NCBI GenBank assembly: GCA_902782125.1
Contig: CACZMA010000008.1
Coordinates: 1 to 64,000 of the forward strand
Origin: Oscillospiraceae bacterium
Lineage (GTDB): Bacteria > Bacillota > Clostridia > Saccharofermentanales > Saccharofermentanaceae
Direction of reading: 5' to 3'
Length of the DNA: 64,000 nucleotides
The position numbers were made by a program, and so were the translations under genes. The notes under the pieces are model-generated. The model was not told the DNA's origin. It did no database searches and saw only the letters and a program-made list of their open reading frames with translations. This document shows, piece by piece, positions 53,360 through 61,573 of this stretch. How positions within the stretch are numbered: position 1 is the stretch's first letter; every line of letters begins with the position of its first letter.

Positions 53360-54547
53360 TTATCCAATCTTATGTACTGCAATATTCATTACGTCATTTG
53401 CCGTAACGATTCCGATGATGTTCTTTCCATAAGATACCACCGGAGGCACGAAAACCAATTCCTCAATCTTATGATCACTATAGACGGTCGGGATATCCAC
53501 ACGAGTCAGATTAGTCAGACTGATATCCTTTACTTTGCTGCCGTATCCCAGAAGCTCTGCAACCTTCTTCGATAGCTTGCTTGAGAAATACCCTGCATGT
53601 TCAAGACTTAATGCATCGACCAATGTGGAATCTAGTTTCCCCATAAACAGAAGAACGAGATAAAGGCGTCTTTTATCTTCCAGCTTCCGCTTCATCAGTT
53701 TCTGTATCTTACGGGCATTTTCTTCAAAGGAAACACTCTTGTTGTATCTGTATTGTAATGAGATTCCTGTAGCCTGATTGCCCATTGATCTGTTGCCGTC
53801 AGTCCTGCCATCTACTGCAAGACCAATATCTGCCTTGATATCCATATTCTTGATCATATCCGTGATCAGATAAGAAGTTAAAGCAATACCTGCCTCTTTG
53901 GCTTTCTGATGCATTCCTTCGAGCTCAGTTTTTTCATAACGCTTAATGTCAATTAGTGACTTGTGGTCTTTCCAGTAGCATTCATAAGCCTTATCCATAT
54001 CTTCAAAGCTGAAGACTTTCTTTTCCTTTTTCCATTTCTTATTCCAGTACTTAAGGAGCATTTCATATAGGAAAGACAATTCACTTCCTTCAGGTATATT
54101 TTCCACCGTAAGATTTCTAAAAGGAACTGGTTCTACTGCTTCACCATTAAGACACCTCATAAATGTCTCGATAAAATACAGCAGTGACTTACCGTCTCCT
54201 CCAAGATGGTGCATCATAAAAAGGATCCCGTCAGCAGACTTAAAGCCTCTTATGAATTCGCCGTCTTCTATATGAAATCTCTTTCGCTCATTTATATCGA
54301 TTAGTTCCTGTATGGACTTATCCGTATCTTCAAAGCCGTTATGCGTTTCATCAGAAGTGACATAATATGCCTCACCTGATGATTCTATAACAACCTTCGT
54401 ATTCAAAACTTCATGAATACGGCAAGCCTTTTCAAAAGCAGCTTTCATTTGGTCAAACGGAACATCTTCACTGATCCTTACAAGCATTGATATAATAATA
54501 CTTGTATCAAAAAGATCTCCTCTTTCAGTCTCGATCCTATATCTCAT
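53360..54547 (-). CDS. Condensation-domain/PapA-like acyltransferase
   Basis: The 395-residue protein carries HHxxxDG as H113-H114-L-G-G-D118-G119, the catalytic signature of the CoA-dependent acyltransferase/condensation superfamily (NRPS C domains, PapA, wax-ester synthases). The N-terminal half starts with a typical C-domain helix (FDQMKAAFEKACRIHEVLNT). The C-terminal half has LAVDGRTDGNRSMGNQATGI, like the second-lobe DFG-type region. It overlaps the SDR gene by 4 bases. With no NRPS nearby it is likely a free-standing ester- or amide-forming enzyme. Product unknown. Confidence 0.7.
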   Translation of the reverse strand: MRYRIETERGDLFDTSIIISMLVRISEDVPFDQMKAAFEKACRIHEVLNTKVVIESSGEAYYVTSDETHNGFEDTDKSIQELIDINERKRFHIEDGEFIRGFKSADGILFMMHHLGGDGKSLLYFIETFMRCLNGEAVEPVPFRNLTVENIPEGSELSFLYEMLLKYWNKKWKKEKKVFSFEDMDKAYECYWKDHKSLIDIKRYEKTELEGMHQKAKEAGIALTSYLITDMIKNMDIKADIGLAVDGRTDGNRSMGNQATGISLQYRYNKSVSFEENARKIQKLMKRKLEDKRRLYLVLLFMGKLDSTLVDALSLEHAGYFSSKLSKKVAELLGYGSKVKDISLTNLTRVDIPTVYSDHKIEELVFVPPVVSYGKNIIGIVTANDVMNIAVHKIG

Positions 54548-55290
54548 ATGTATTCCTTTATTCCATTAATCCACAACTTCATTTCAAGCCTGTGAGGCAT
54601 AACCTTACTTAAGAAACGCATATAACGGTAGTAGAAAGAGCACACCGATACATCTCTGCCCTTCCTGGCATCTTTTAAAGCTACGTCCACAACTTTACCG
54701 GCATTTACCATTCCGGGATAATTGATCTCTTTCCCCTTATTAGTTTTCGGAAGCATCTTCGTATCGACCCAACCTGGACAAACAGCTGTACATGTTATCC
54801 CTTCATTCTCAACATTAAGGCTTCTTGTAAATGACAAGAGATAAGCCTTACTTGCAGAATATAATGCAATATACGGATTAGGCTGAAAAGCAGAGGCAGA
54901 TGCAATATTTAAGATATATGATTTTTCTGCCATAAATGGAAGGGCCGCTCTGCAGATAAGTATTGCTGCTTTATCGTTGATATCAATCATGTCACTTATC
55001 TCTTCCAATGTGAATTCTGATACCGGAGCCATTCTTGCAACACCTGCATTATTTACCAGATACTTTATCTCAAGCTTTTCAGATTCGATCTTTCTGCAAA
55101 GTGATAAGATCTGTTCTTTATCTGAGAGATCAGCCTTTACAGGGATGATCTTGTCACCGTAAAGTTCTGCCAGTTCTGATAGCTTTTCTTCACTTCTTCC
55201 TACAGCCCAGATATTATCTACTTCGTCGTAAAGCTTACTTATAAACTCTTTTCCGATATCACCTGTCGCACCTGTAACTATTGCGATCAT
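54544..55290 (-). CDS. Short-chain dehydrogenase/reductase
   Basis: The 248-residue Rossmann oxidoreductase has TGATGDIGKEF (G7, G10, G13), the NNAGV motif at about 80-84, and a catalytic Y144-x3-K148 (YSASKAY) with Ser131/133. Late residues VMPHRLEMKLW form a C-terminal amphipathic end seen in lipid-active SDRs. It overlaps tetR by one base and the acyltransferase by four. A reductase making an alcohol for acylation is a reasonable but unproven idea. Confidence 0.88.
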   Translation of the reverse strand: MIAIVTGATGDIGKEFISKLYDEVDNIWAVGRSEEKLSELAELYGDKIIPVKADLSDKEQILSLCRKIESEKLEIKYLVNNAGVARMAPVSEFTLEEISDMIDINDKAAILICRAALPFMAEKSYILNIASASAFQPNPYIALYSASKAYLLSFTRSLNVENEGITCTAVCPGWVDTKMLPKTNKGKEINYPGMVNAGKVVDVALKDARKGRDVSVCSFYYRYMRFLSKVMPHRLEMKLWINGIKEYI

Positions 55291-55865
55291 TACTTATCCC
55301 CCAGCAAAACCCTTGATAAATCATCTGAATTGATCATAGCAAAGTCAGTCTGATACATATTCTTTACAGCGTAAAGATAGACAACACCCCAGTATAATTC
55401 TGACAGCTTTCTGGAGTTGCCGGATACTACACATCCTTCTTTCTGACCTTGCTTGATTATCTTCTCAGTTGTCTTATAGAAAGACTGATCAGCCTCCCCT
55501 TCAAGAAGTCTTTGAGTATATAATGCGATTCCCGCAGAGAACATCTCGTCTTCCTTAAGATTCTTGATAAGATAATCAGACAACTTACGTATCTTCGTAT
55601 CAGCAGGAAGAGGAAGCTTTACAAGTGTTGTAAGCTTATCATTCTTAGCGATCTTATCTGATATGGAAAAGATCTCAGAATATAATTCTTCTTTTGATTT
55701 GAAATAGATATATATAGTTCCCTGAGCAATACCGATGTGCTTGGACAAGTCACTTATCTTTGTACCGTCAAAGCCATTCTTCGCGAAATATAGAACAGAC
55801 TTTCTGATGATCAGATTCCTGGTCTCTTCCCTTATCTCCTGGCAGCGTTCCTGTGATTTTGGCAT
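55290..55865 (-). CDS. TetR-family regulator of the SDR/acyltransferase unit
   Basis: The 191-residue protein has a TetR helix-turn-helix (about 18-58: LIIRKSVLYFAKNGFDGTK, LSKHIGIAQGTIYIYFKSKE). It heads a three-gene leftward operon with overlapping starts. A 28-base perfect two-part palindrome 11 bases upstream of its ATG is the probable operator. AAGGAG precedes the ATG. Confidence 0.9.
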   Translation of the reverse strand: MPKSQERCQEIREETRNLIIRKSVLYFAKNGFDGTKISDLSKHIGIAQGTIYIYFKSKEELYSEIFSISDKIAKNDKLTTLVKLPLPADTKIRKLSDYLIKNLKEDEMFSAGIALYTQRLLEGEADQSFYKTTEKIIKQGQKEGCVVSGNSRKLSELYWGVVYLYAVKNMYQTDFAMINSDDLSRVLLGDK

Positions 55866-55875
55866 ACCCGCTCCT

Positions 55876-55903
55876 TTATGAATGAATTTTTATTCATCCA
55901 TAA
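55876..55903. promoter_or_regulatory. Palindromic operator upstream of tetR
   Basis: TTATG-aa-TGAAT-tttt-ATTCA-tc-CATAA (55876-55903) is fully symmetric in its two arm blocks. Its position just before the TetR gene implies autorepression of the three-gene unit. Confidence 0.7.
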
Positions 55904-56029
55904 ATTATCACACGCTCTTTCATATTGTCAACAGATCAGATAATCACGTTACCATTCTCTTCGAACTTTTTTGTCATTTTTCAAAGGTGCAAGATGTCTT
56001 TCCTTGTCAGAATCAAGAGCAAGCAGTTG

Positions 56030-57043
56030 TCATTCTCCAGACTGATACATTTCTCCCCTTATTTTTCTCATCCTCGACCAAACATTATCTCCGTAATTAC
56101 TGAGCATAACAGTTATCATTCCATTGTTGGGATTATATTCGGATATAGCGCTTATTCCGTCGTCACATCCTTGCATATAAACATAATCCTGCCCTTTGGG
56201 ATTATCGATGATCCAGACTCCATAACCGTAATACCCTTCTTCCGGATCTTTTCCGTCCCCGCTCTGCTTGGAAAACATTTGCGTTACCATCTGCTCAGAC
56301 AGAAGCTTGTGTTCAAGAAGACCTTTCCAAAACTTCAGTATATCTTCCACAGTTACGAATGCACCACCGTCACCTGTGCCTTTTGCACCGACAGAGTAAA
56401 TGTTCGTACGGTAATCATCCGTATCAGGACAATAGATATAACTGTTTGCACATTTTGAGGGGAGCTTGTCAAAAGAAAAGTATCCAGTACTGCTCATGCC
56501 GCATCTGTCGAAAACATTCTGCTTAAGATAAACATCAAAATCCATTCCGGTAATCTTTTCGATGATCGATGCAAGCAATACGTATCCGGAATTATTGTAC
56601 TGAAACTTCGTTCCTCTGCTGTACATCATCGGCTTATCTATAAACAGGGGCAGCATATCTTTGTTATGTCTGATCCTGTAATTGGGATAATCGTTCCACA
56701 ATGCCTCATAATCATCCATGACCGCTTCATCAAAATAATCAGGAACACCGGATGTGTGATTCAAAAGTTGTCTGACCGTAACATCAGGATCTATTTGTTT
56801 CAGATCAAAATCCAGGATCACGCCGATAGTATCTTCGAATCTCAGTTTCTCTTCTTCGATCAGCTGAAGTATGCCCACAGCAACAAAAGTCTTGCCCATG
56901 GATGCAGATGCAAATCTCGTTTCAAATGTATTCGGGATTTCATTTGCAATGTCAGCAAATCCGCCGCTGTAATCCATCAGCACTTCGCCGTCTTTAAATA
57001 TATATGCGTTTCCTCGAAATTCTTTATCCATCGCCATAGTCAT
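56030..57043 (-). CDS. Serine hydrolase of the beta-lactamase (class C) family
   Basis: The 337-residue protein has the active-site serine S48-x-x-K51 (ASMGK), Y149-x-N151 (YNNSGY) and a KGTGDGG segment in the KTG/HxG position. The HTSGVPDYF region is typical of the D-aminopeptidase/esterase-like branch. No signal peptide is seen, so it is probably cytoplasmic and not a secreted beta-lactamase. It starts 4 bases after the AAA ATPase gene. Likely substrates are peptides or esters. Confidence 0.82.
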   Translation of the reverse strand: MTMAMDKEFRGNAYIFKDGEVLMDYSGGFADIANEIPNTFETRFASASMGKTFVAVGILQLIEEEKLRFEDTIGVILDFDLKQIDPDVTVRQLLNHTSGVPDYFDEAVMDDYEALWNDYPNYRIRHNKDMLPLFIDKPMMYSRGTKFQYNNSGYVLLASIIEKITGMDFDVYLKQNVFDRCGMSSTGYFSFDKLPSKCANSYIYCPDTDDYRTNIYSVGAKGTGDGGAFVTVEDILKFWKGLLEHKLLSEQMVTQMFSKQSGDGKDPEEGYYGYGVWIIDNPKGQDYVYMQGCDDGISAISEYNPNNGMITVMLSNYGDNVWSRMRKIRGEMYQSGE

Positions 57044-57047
57044 CCTT

Positions 57048-57779
57048 TTAATCCTCTTTAAACAACTGCTTTAATATCTGATTACGGTTATTAACAAACA
57101 TTTTAGTAATCTTATAGCTGTCAGTATCCTCGTATTTACATGGTTCAATGCGTTCTCCGTCAAAACTCATTATTTCAGCTTCGGGAAAACCGAGCAATAT
57201 GGGCGAATGGGTAACGATAATAAACTGTGCTCCGGCTTCCACGCAGCGCCTGATCTCAATCATGAGTGTTAATTGACGTTGTGGTGATAATGCTGCTTCA
57301 GGTTCATCCAACAGATAAATGCCATTACCTTGAAACGTCTCCCGGACTAATGCCAAAAAGCTTTCACCATGTGAACGTTCATGATAGTGCATTGGTTTTC
57401 CGCCAATTCCCCTGCTGTATTCATCTTCCGCCGTTGCTACGTTATAGAAACTCTCTGCCCGCAAGAAATAACCATTCCTGGCACTTTTGCATCCTTTGAT
57501 CAGACGGATCGCATCACAAAGATCCGAATGTGAATCATACGTAGAAAATGAATAATTCTTTGTACCGCCTTCCGGATTAAATCCAAGATTAACTGCTATA
57601 GCTTCAAGAAGTGTCGATTTCCCGGTTCCGTTTTCGCCAACAAAAAAAGTGACTCTGTTATTAAATTCAAGATGCTTAATGTTGTATATGACCGGGATAT
57701 CAAGAAGATAACTTGACGGATCAAGCCTTTCTTTAAAAAACTCTAATCCTGAAATGTATAAATCCGAAAAACCATTCAT
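57048..57779 (-). CDS. AAA/ABC-type ATPase (COG3910-like)
   Basis: The 243-residue protein has Walker A GENGTGKST (residues 48-56), a GGKPMHYHERSHGES signature-like segment, Walker B IYLLDEPEAAL with D-loop SPQRQL, and an ITHSP-type switch (IVTHSPILLGFPE). These single-domain predicted ATPases resemble the head of SMC/RecF proteins but lack a coiled-coil. It is cotranscribed with the serine hydrolase. No known defence partner is beside it. Role unknown. Confidence 0.82.
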   Translation of the reverse strand: MNGFSDLYISGLEFFKERLDPSSYLLDIPVIYNIKHLEFNNRVTFFVGENGTGKSTLLEAIAVNLGFNPEGGTKNYSFSTYDSHSDLCDAIRLIKGCKSARNGYFLRAESFYNVATAEDEYSRGIGGKPMHYHERSHGESFLALVRETFQGNGIYLLDEPEAALSPQRQLTLMIEIRRCVEAGAQFIIVTHSPILLGFPEAEIMSFDGERIEPCKYEDTDSYKITKMFVNNRNQILKQLFKED

Positions 57780-57879
57780 TAGTTCATCTTCCTGTTGTTA
57801 CTTATAACTGATCATTATCTTAACAAAAGCTCCCGTTCCCTGCCATCCTGCGGTGCTTAGTAACGATCAGGCCTTCATA

Positions 57880-58950
57880 TCAGGATCGGATCTCTGCCGC
57901 TGATGATTTTCTTAGCTTCCCGAGAAAGACACAGATGAAGTAAGTCAGCAAGTACGCAATCACTATCGTCAAAAAGAAGTTAAGAAGGACGTCCATACCT
58001 GTGAGATTGAGGAAATACTGGCTCAGGACTACTACCGGAAAGTGAACGATGTAAAATAGGTAAGACAGCTTCGATAACTTCTCGGGAGTTTTTCCGGTAA
58101 AATCCAGATGATCATGACCAATGCACATCAGGGCCGGCAAGCCGCTTATAAGGCTTAAATAGTTAAAGATATCATTGAGGATCTTGGGGCCGCCTGCATA
58201 GATGAACAGAAATGCATTTGCGACAGTAGTGACAACAAACACAGCAACGAATCCCCACTTAAAAGCCAGAAGTCTATTAACGAATTCTTTCTTGCTGAAG
58301 AAATAGTAACCGAGAAGGAAAGCGCATAAGTATGTTATCAGCGGCTTCCCCAGAGGCCTATAATCGAATGCAGCTACACCAGCTACTGCAAAAACGATTC
58401 CTGCAATCAGAAGCACTATCTTATTATGCGGAAGCAGTCTGATGATGAGACACGCAATGAGGGAGATAACAATAAGTGCTAACAGGAACCACAAGTGACC
58501 CAAGGCAAATCCGCCATCATAACCTGAAAGATCCGTGAATCTTGAGTAGAAGATCACATAGTGCTGAATGAAGTTTCCCCGGTAATGATTGTGTGTAAGA
58601 TCGGCGACATAACTTAATATCGGTGTGTTGATGACAAGGCCGATCAGAAGAGGAATGCCAAGGCGCTTGAAGCGTTCGCCGATGAACTTGCCGTATCCCC
58701 TTCTCGAGAGCGAATAAGAAGCTGATACGCCTGCCAAAAGGAACATCAGCGGCATGAACCAGGGGCTTATGAGAACAACAATAAATGCAAGGGGCTTTAA
58801 TGCCTTGAAGAAGATGTAGTTCTGCTCGCCCCAGGTATTATAGGACATGCATGCGTGGTAGAGGACCAGAAGCGATATCGTGATCCATCTTAAGTTATCA
58901 ATATAGTGTATGCGATCTGCTTTCGTGCCTTTCCCTGTCCCCACGATCAT
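57880..58950 (-). CDS. Membrane acyltransferase family 3 protein
   Basis: The 356-residue protein has about ten hydrophobic helices and the N-terminal pattern YIDNLRWITISLLVLYHACM typical of acyltransferase-3/OafA/MdoC proteins, including the conserved H near residue 33. GHLWFLLALI and SYLFYIVHFPVVVLSQYF (about 285-305) are usual in the family. Such proteins acetylate or succinylate cell-surface sugars. The ATG follows the hydrolase stop by 16 bases, with AGGA and a GATAAT six bases upstream. Confidence 0.82.
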   Translation of the reverse strand: MIVGTGKGTKADRIHYIDNLRWITISLLVLYHACMSYNTWGEQNYIFFKALKPLAFIVVLISPWFMPLMFLLAGVSASYSLSRRGYGKFIGERFKRLGIPLLIGLVINTPILSYVADLTHNHYRGNFIQHYVIFYSRFTDLSGYDGGFALGHLWFLLALIVISLIACLIIRLLPHNKIVLLIAGIVFAVAGVAAFDYRPLGKPLITYLCAFLLGYYFFSKKEFVNRLLAFKWGFVAVFVVTTVANAFLFIYAGGPKILNDIFNYLSLISGLPALMCIGHDHLDFTGKTPEKLSKLSYLFYIVHFPVVVLSQYFLNLTGMDVLLNFFLTIVIAYLLTYFICVFLGKLRKSSAAEIRS

Positions 58951-58966
58951 ACGCCGATTATCCTGA

Positions 58967-60121
58967 TCATTTTACTGCCGGTTCATACTCTGTAAACTTT
59001 ACCACATCATTGCTTTCAAATGACGGGTGGTCTTTCTGCTTCTTAAGATAGGTATCGAAGAATTCCAGATGGATCCTGCAGACAGTATCATGTGCTATGT
59101 TCGGATCCAGACCGCCGACCATCGACTTCATCGGGATCACATGTTTGAGATCAGTAAATCCAAGGTGCTGCATATCCCGCAGGACTGCATGATATGCAAC
59201 GGCTTTGTTTATAAGAAAAGCAACAGTGACAGTGGTTTTATTAGCATCACAGTTCAACTGCAAAAACGGAACATCGATCTCTTTTTCCTTGTGATCACCG
59301 AACAGTCCGCCGTCCATGTTGATCCCGCAGACAAATGTCTCCGGTTCATCCTCGCAAAGCGCGAATGCTGTCAGACCGCCCATCGAATGTCCTCCCACCC
59401 CAACGCCGGACTCAATATCGATCAGATCGGAATGGTTTTCATTCAGATACTTAAATGCTGCTTTCGTATCGAGTTCCCATTCCGGAAGTCTTTCCATTCC
59501 TAAGAAGCGGTTGTACTTTCTTTGTACGGAATCAAACAGTGCCCACAATTCCTCATTTGTTCCCTTGGCTCTCGTTACCTTTGACAATGCCAGTACAGCG
59601 GGTATCATAGGCGAGTAGCACTTTGACGTGATTCCCTTCGCCAGTTTATATTTGGTTCCGTCATCCAGTTCTGTAAGTATCCCCTCATAGGGATGGCCGA
59701 TTGAAGCAACCACATATCCGTGGGATGCAAGTTCGATCAAAAGAAAAGTATTTGTTTCTCTGAATCCCCCCAAACCGTGGCTGAAGAGGATCAGCGGAAA
59801 TCTCGAGCCTTCGATAAATGGAGCGTTTTCATAGCATTCGGAGCGGTTCTCACCGGACTGCTCCAACTTGTCATAATTCAAGGGAACATAGAAGTTCTTC
59901 TTTATGGCCTCGACCATATCTTTGGACAGATATCTTGCTTTGGGAAGGTCTTTTACGGACTCTCTGTATACCGGATAGTAGACTCTGACGGGTATGCTCC
60001 TTTTCGTGCCGGGAGCGCAGTACAACGTCTCTTCCCTGTCGTTGTACACGGTATATGTGAAGGTTCCTACTGCGTATTCGCCTGTTGGCACAGGTGTTTT
60101 GACAGGTGTCTTTTTACTCAT
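58967..60121 (-). CDS. Alpha/beta hydrolase (PAF acetylhydrolase-like)
   Basis: The 384-residue protein has an oxyanion-hole segment LILFSHGLGGFRETNTFLLI and a nucleophile elbow GVGGHSMGGLTAF, with NMDGG as the likely Asp strand. This order fits platelet-activating-factor acetylhydrolase-like esterases. No signal peptide is seen. The ATG follows GGAGGA and overlaps the tetR end by 8 bases, so the hydrolase is a direct partner of that regulator. Confidence 0.85.
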   Translation of the reverse strand: MSKKTPVKTPVPTGEYAVGTFTYTVYNDREETLYCAPGTKRSIPVRVYYPVYRESVKDLPKARYLSKDMVEAIKKNFYVPLNYDKLEQSGENRSECYENAPFIEGSRFPLILFSHGLGGFRETNTFLLIELASHGYVVASIGHPYEGILTELDDGTKYKLAKGITSKCYSPMIPAVLALSKVTRAKGTNEELWALFDSVQRKYNRFLGMERLPEWELDTKAAFKYLNENHSDLIDIESGVGVGGHSMGGLTAFALCEDEPETFVCGINMDGGLFGDHKEKEIDVPFLQLNCDANKTTVTVAFLINKAVAYHAVLRDMQHLGFTDLKHVIPMKSMVGGLDPNIAHDTVCRIHLEFFDTYLKKQKDHPSFESNDVVKFTEYEPAVK

Positions 60122-60782
60122 TGACGTTTCCTCCAAGAAGTAAGATCACGGATTTGGCAAGCGTACGGAACATCTGATGCGGCCTCACTTCAATTCCGGG
60201 CACTCCGGTCCCATAGCAGGAACTCAGGATACAAAGCTTCTCTATGCCGGTAGTCGACGAAGACAGATAAAGCAGCAGTTCTTCCTGAGAACACTTCATC
60301 TGATAACCGAGACTCTCTGCTCCTTCAACCATTTTGGGAACGAGATCCGCACCGATCTTCTCCAGATTCCCCTGTCCCTCTACTTCCGACAGGATCCGTT
60401 TCATCCTGTCGGGACTGTTGATCGCCATGACACCGAAATCGAAATTTATCTTCTGGATATCCATCAGATGCTCTTCCATTATATCTGCCATGGCATCGTA
60501 GACGCGGTATATGAGTTCTTCAAAGGATACATCCGTCTCGTTAACCAGTCTCTTGATACGGTCATACGCACCATAGTCTGTGCGGACCTTCTTCACCATA
60601 TCCGCCAGGATCTCATCAAGGCCGCTGTAGTAACGATAGATGGCTCCCATGGACATGCCGGTCTCGGCGATAACGTCTGAGATGGTTACTGTATCTACCG
60701 GCTTCCGCAGGCAGACATTGTATGCCGCATCCACTATCATCTGTTTCTTTTGTTCAATGTATTCCGGAGTTACCTTCGGCAT
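60114..60782 (-). CDS. TetR-family regulator of the hydrolase/acyltransferase unit
   Basis: The 222-residue protein starts MPKVTPEYIEQKKQMIVDAA and has a TetR helix-turn-helix (TVTISDVIAETGMSMGAIYR, YYSGLDEIL). ATG 60782 has GGAGG at 7 bases and is preferred over a longer frame to 60821. It is the first gene of tetR-hydrolase-acyltransferase, with an operator over its promoter. Confidence 0.88.
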   Translation of the reverse strand: MPKVTPEYIEQKKQMIVDAAYNVCLRKPVDTVTISDVIAETGMSMGAIYRYYSGLDEILADMVKKVRTDYGAYDRIKRLVNETDVSFEELIYRVYDAMADIMEEHLMDIQKINFDFGVMAINSPDRMKRILSEVEGQGNLEKIGADLVPKMVEGAESLGYQMKCSQEELLLYLSSSTTGIEKLCILSSCYGTGVPGIEVRPHQMFRTLAKSVILLLGGNVNE

Positions 60783-60826
60783 CCGTATTCCTCCAAATAA
60801 ACGATCAAAACCTGACTTCAAATAAA

Positions 60827-60870
60827 AATGAAAGCGGTTTCATTATAATTTCGGGATTATGGCTTGTCAA
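60827..60870 (-). promoter_or_regulatory. Consensus promoter with overlapping operator
   Basis: Leftward TTGACA (60870-60865), 17 bases and TATAAT (60847-60842) match consensus. The palindrome aatgaaa-gcgg-tttcatt (60827-60844) overlaps the -10 and the start site, ideal for TetR autorepression. Confidence 0.8.
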
Positions 60871-60908
60871 TCTCTAAGCATCACGGGAGCACCCTGTAAG
60901 AGATGGGA

Positions 60909-60917
60909 TGATATACT
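60909..60917 (+). promoter_or_regulatory. Extended -10 six bases before the ATG (leaderless candidate)
   Basis: TGA-TATACT (60909-60917) is followed by gaaagc and the ATG at 60924. The element is identical in sequence to the one before the kinase gene (10012-10004). GAAAG is too close to the ATG for a normal ribosome site. Confidence 0.5.
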
Positions 60918-60923
60918 GAAAGC

Positions 60924-61541
60924 ATGATGACTGATCAGAGAAAATACATCGAATACGCCGGGAACTACGCTAAGTCAAGCGGTAATCATATCTGGCTGGG
61001 AGGATCATTCCTTCGAGGCAACCCCACCCCGTTCTCGGATGTGGATATAAGCGCATGTATGGACAAAGAATCGTTGAGAGAGTTTATCCGCGGTTATGGA
61101 GACCCGGTATACATCTCTTATACGACTAATCCCGAAGGGATCATCATAGTCATATACGAAGACGGGGTAGCCGTCGATCTTGAAGTTGTTGAATCTGCAG
61201 AAGTAACTGATAACGGTTTCTTCCATATGGAAAACATCAAGGAGTATGAATATCATCGCAACAGCTGCATCTGCAAAGAGGTCTGCCGGAGGAATGATGT
61301 GCCCTATCAGACGGCACGGCTCTTCCACCGCAGTCTGATCAAATTCCTGGCCGGCAAGACAGAGACAGGTGTCAGTGTTGCCAATGAGATATCGGTATTC
61401 CTGGGCAGCAACACATCCGTAACCGATAGCAACTATAAGAACGGGATTATGCGTCTGTTCGGTCAATACAACGATAAGTATCCGTTAGACACAAGATACC
61501 GCAGTCTTTGCCTTGAATTGATCGATATGCTCCCGGGTTAA
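60924..61541 (+). CDS. Nucleotidyltransferase-superfamily protein
   Basis: The 205-residue protein has the polymerase-beta-type motif GGS (26-28) followed by D39-V-D41 (PFSDVDIS) and a third acid in VAVDLEVVE (about 91), the full metal-binding set of active nucleotidyltransferases. A helical C-terminal half follows (about 115-205). Relatives include drug-modifying nucleotidyltransferases and MntA-type antitoxins; no HEPN partner is adjacent. Substrate unknown. Confidence 0.75.
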   Translation: MMTDQRKYIEYAGNYAKSSGNHIWLGGSFLRGNPTPFSDVDISACMDKESLREFIRGYGDPVYISYTTNPEGIIIVIYEDGVAVDLEVVESAEVTDNGFFHMENIKEYEYHRNSCICKEVCRRNDVPYQTARLFHRSLIKFLAGKTETGVSVANEISVFLGSNTSVTDSNYKNGIMRLFGQYNDKYPLDTRYRSLCLELIDMLPG

Positions 61542-61573
61542 GCCGTGTGCAGGTGCATCCCAGGTAATGAACA

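Noticed and set aside
56030..57043. Secreted beta-lactamase giving antibiotic resistance
   Set aside because: There is no signal peptide, and the D-aminopeptidase/esterase-like features fit a housekeeping or accessory hydrolase better.
57048..57779. Anti-phage defence ATPase (Septu or OLD-like)
   Set aside because: There is no nuclease or other effector next to it; the partner is a serine hydrolase with no known defence link.
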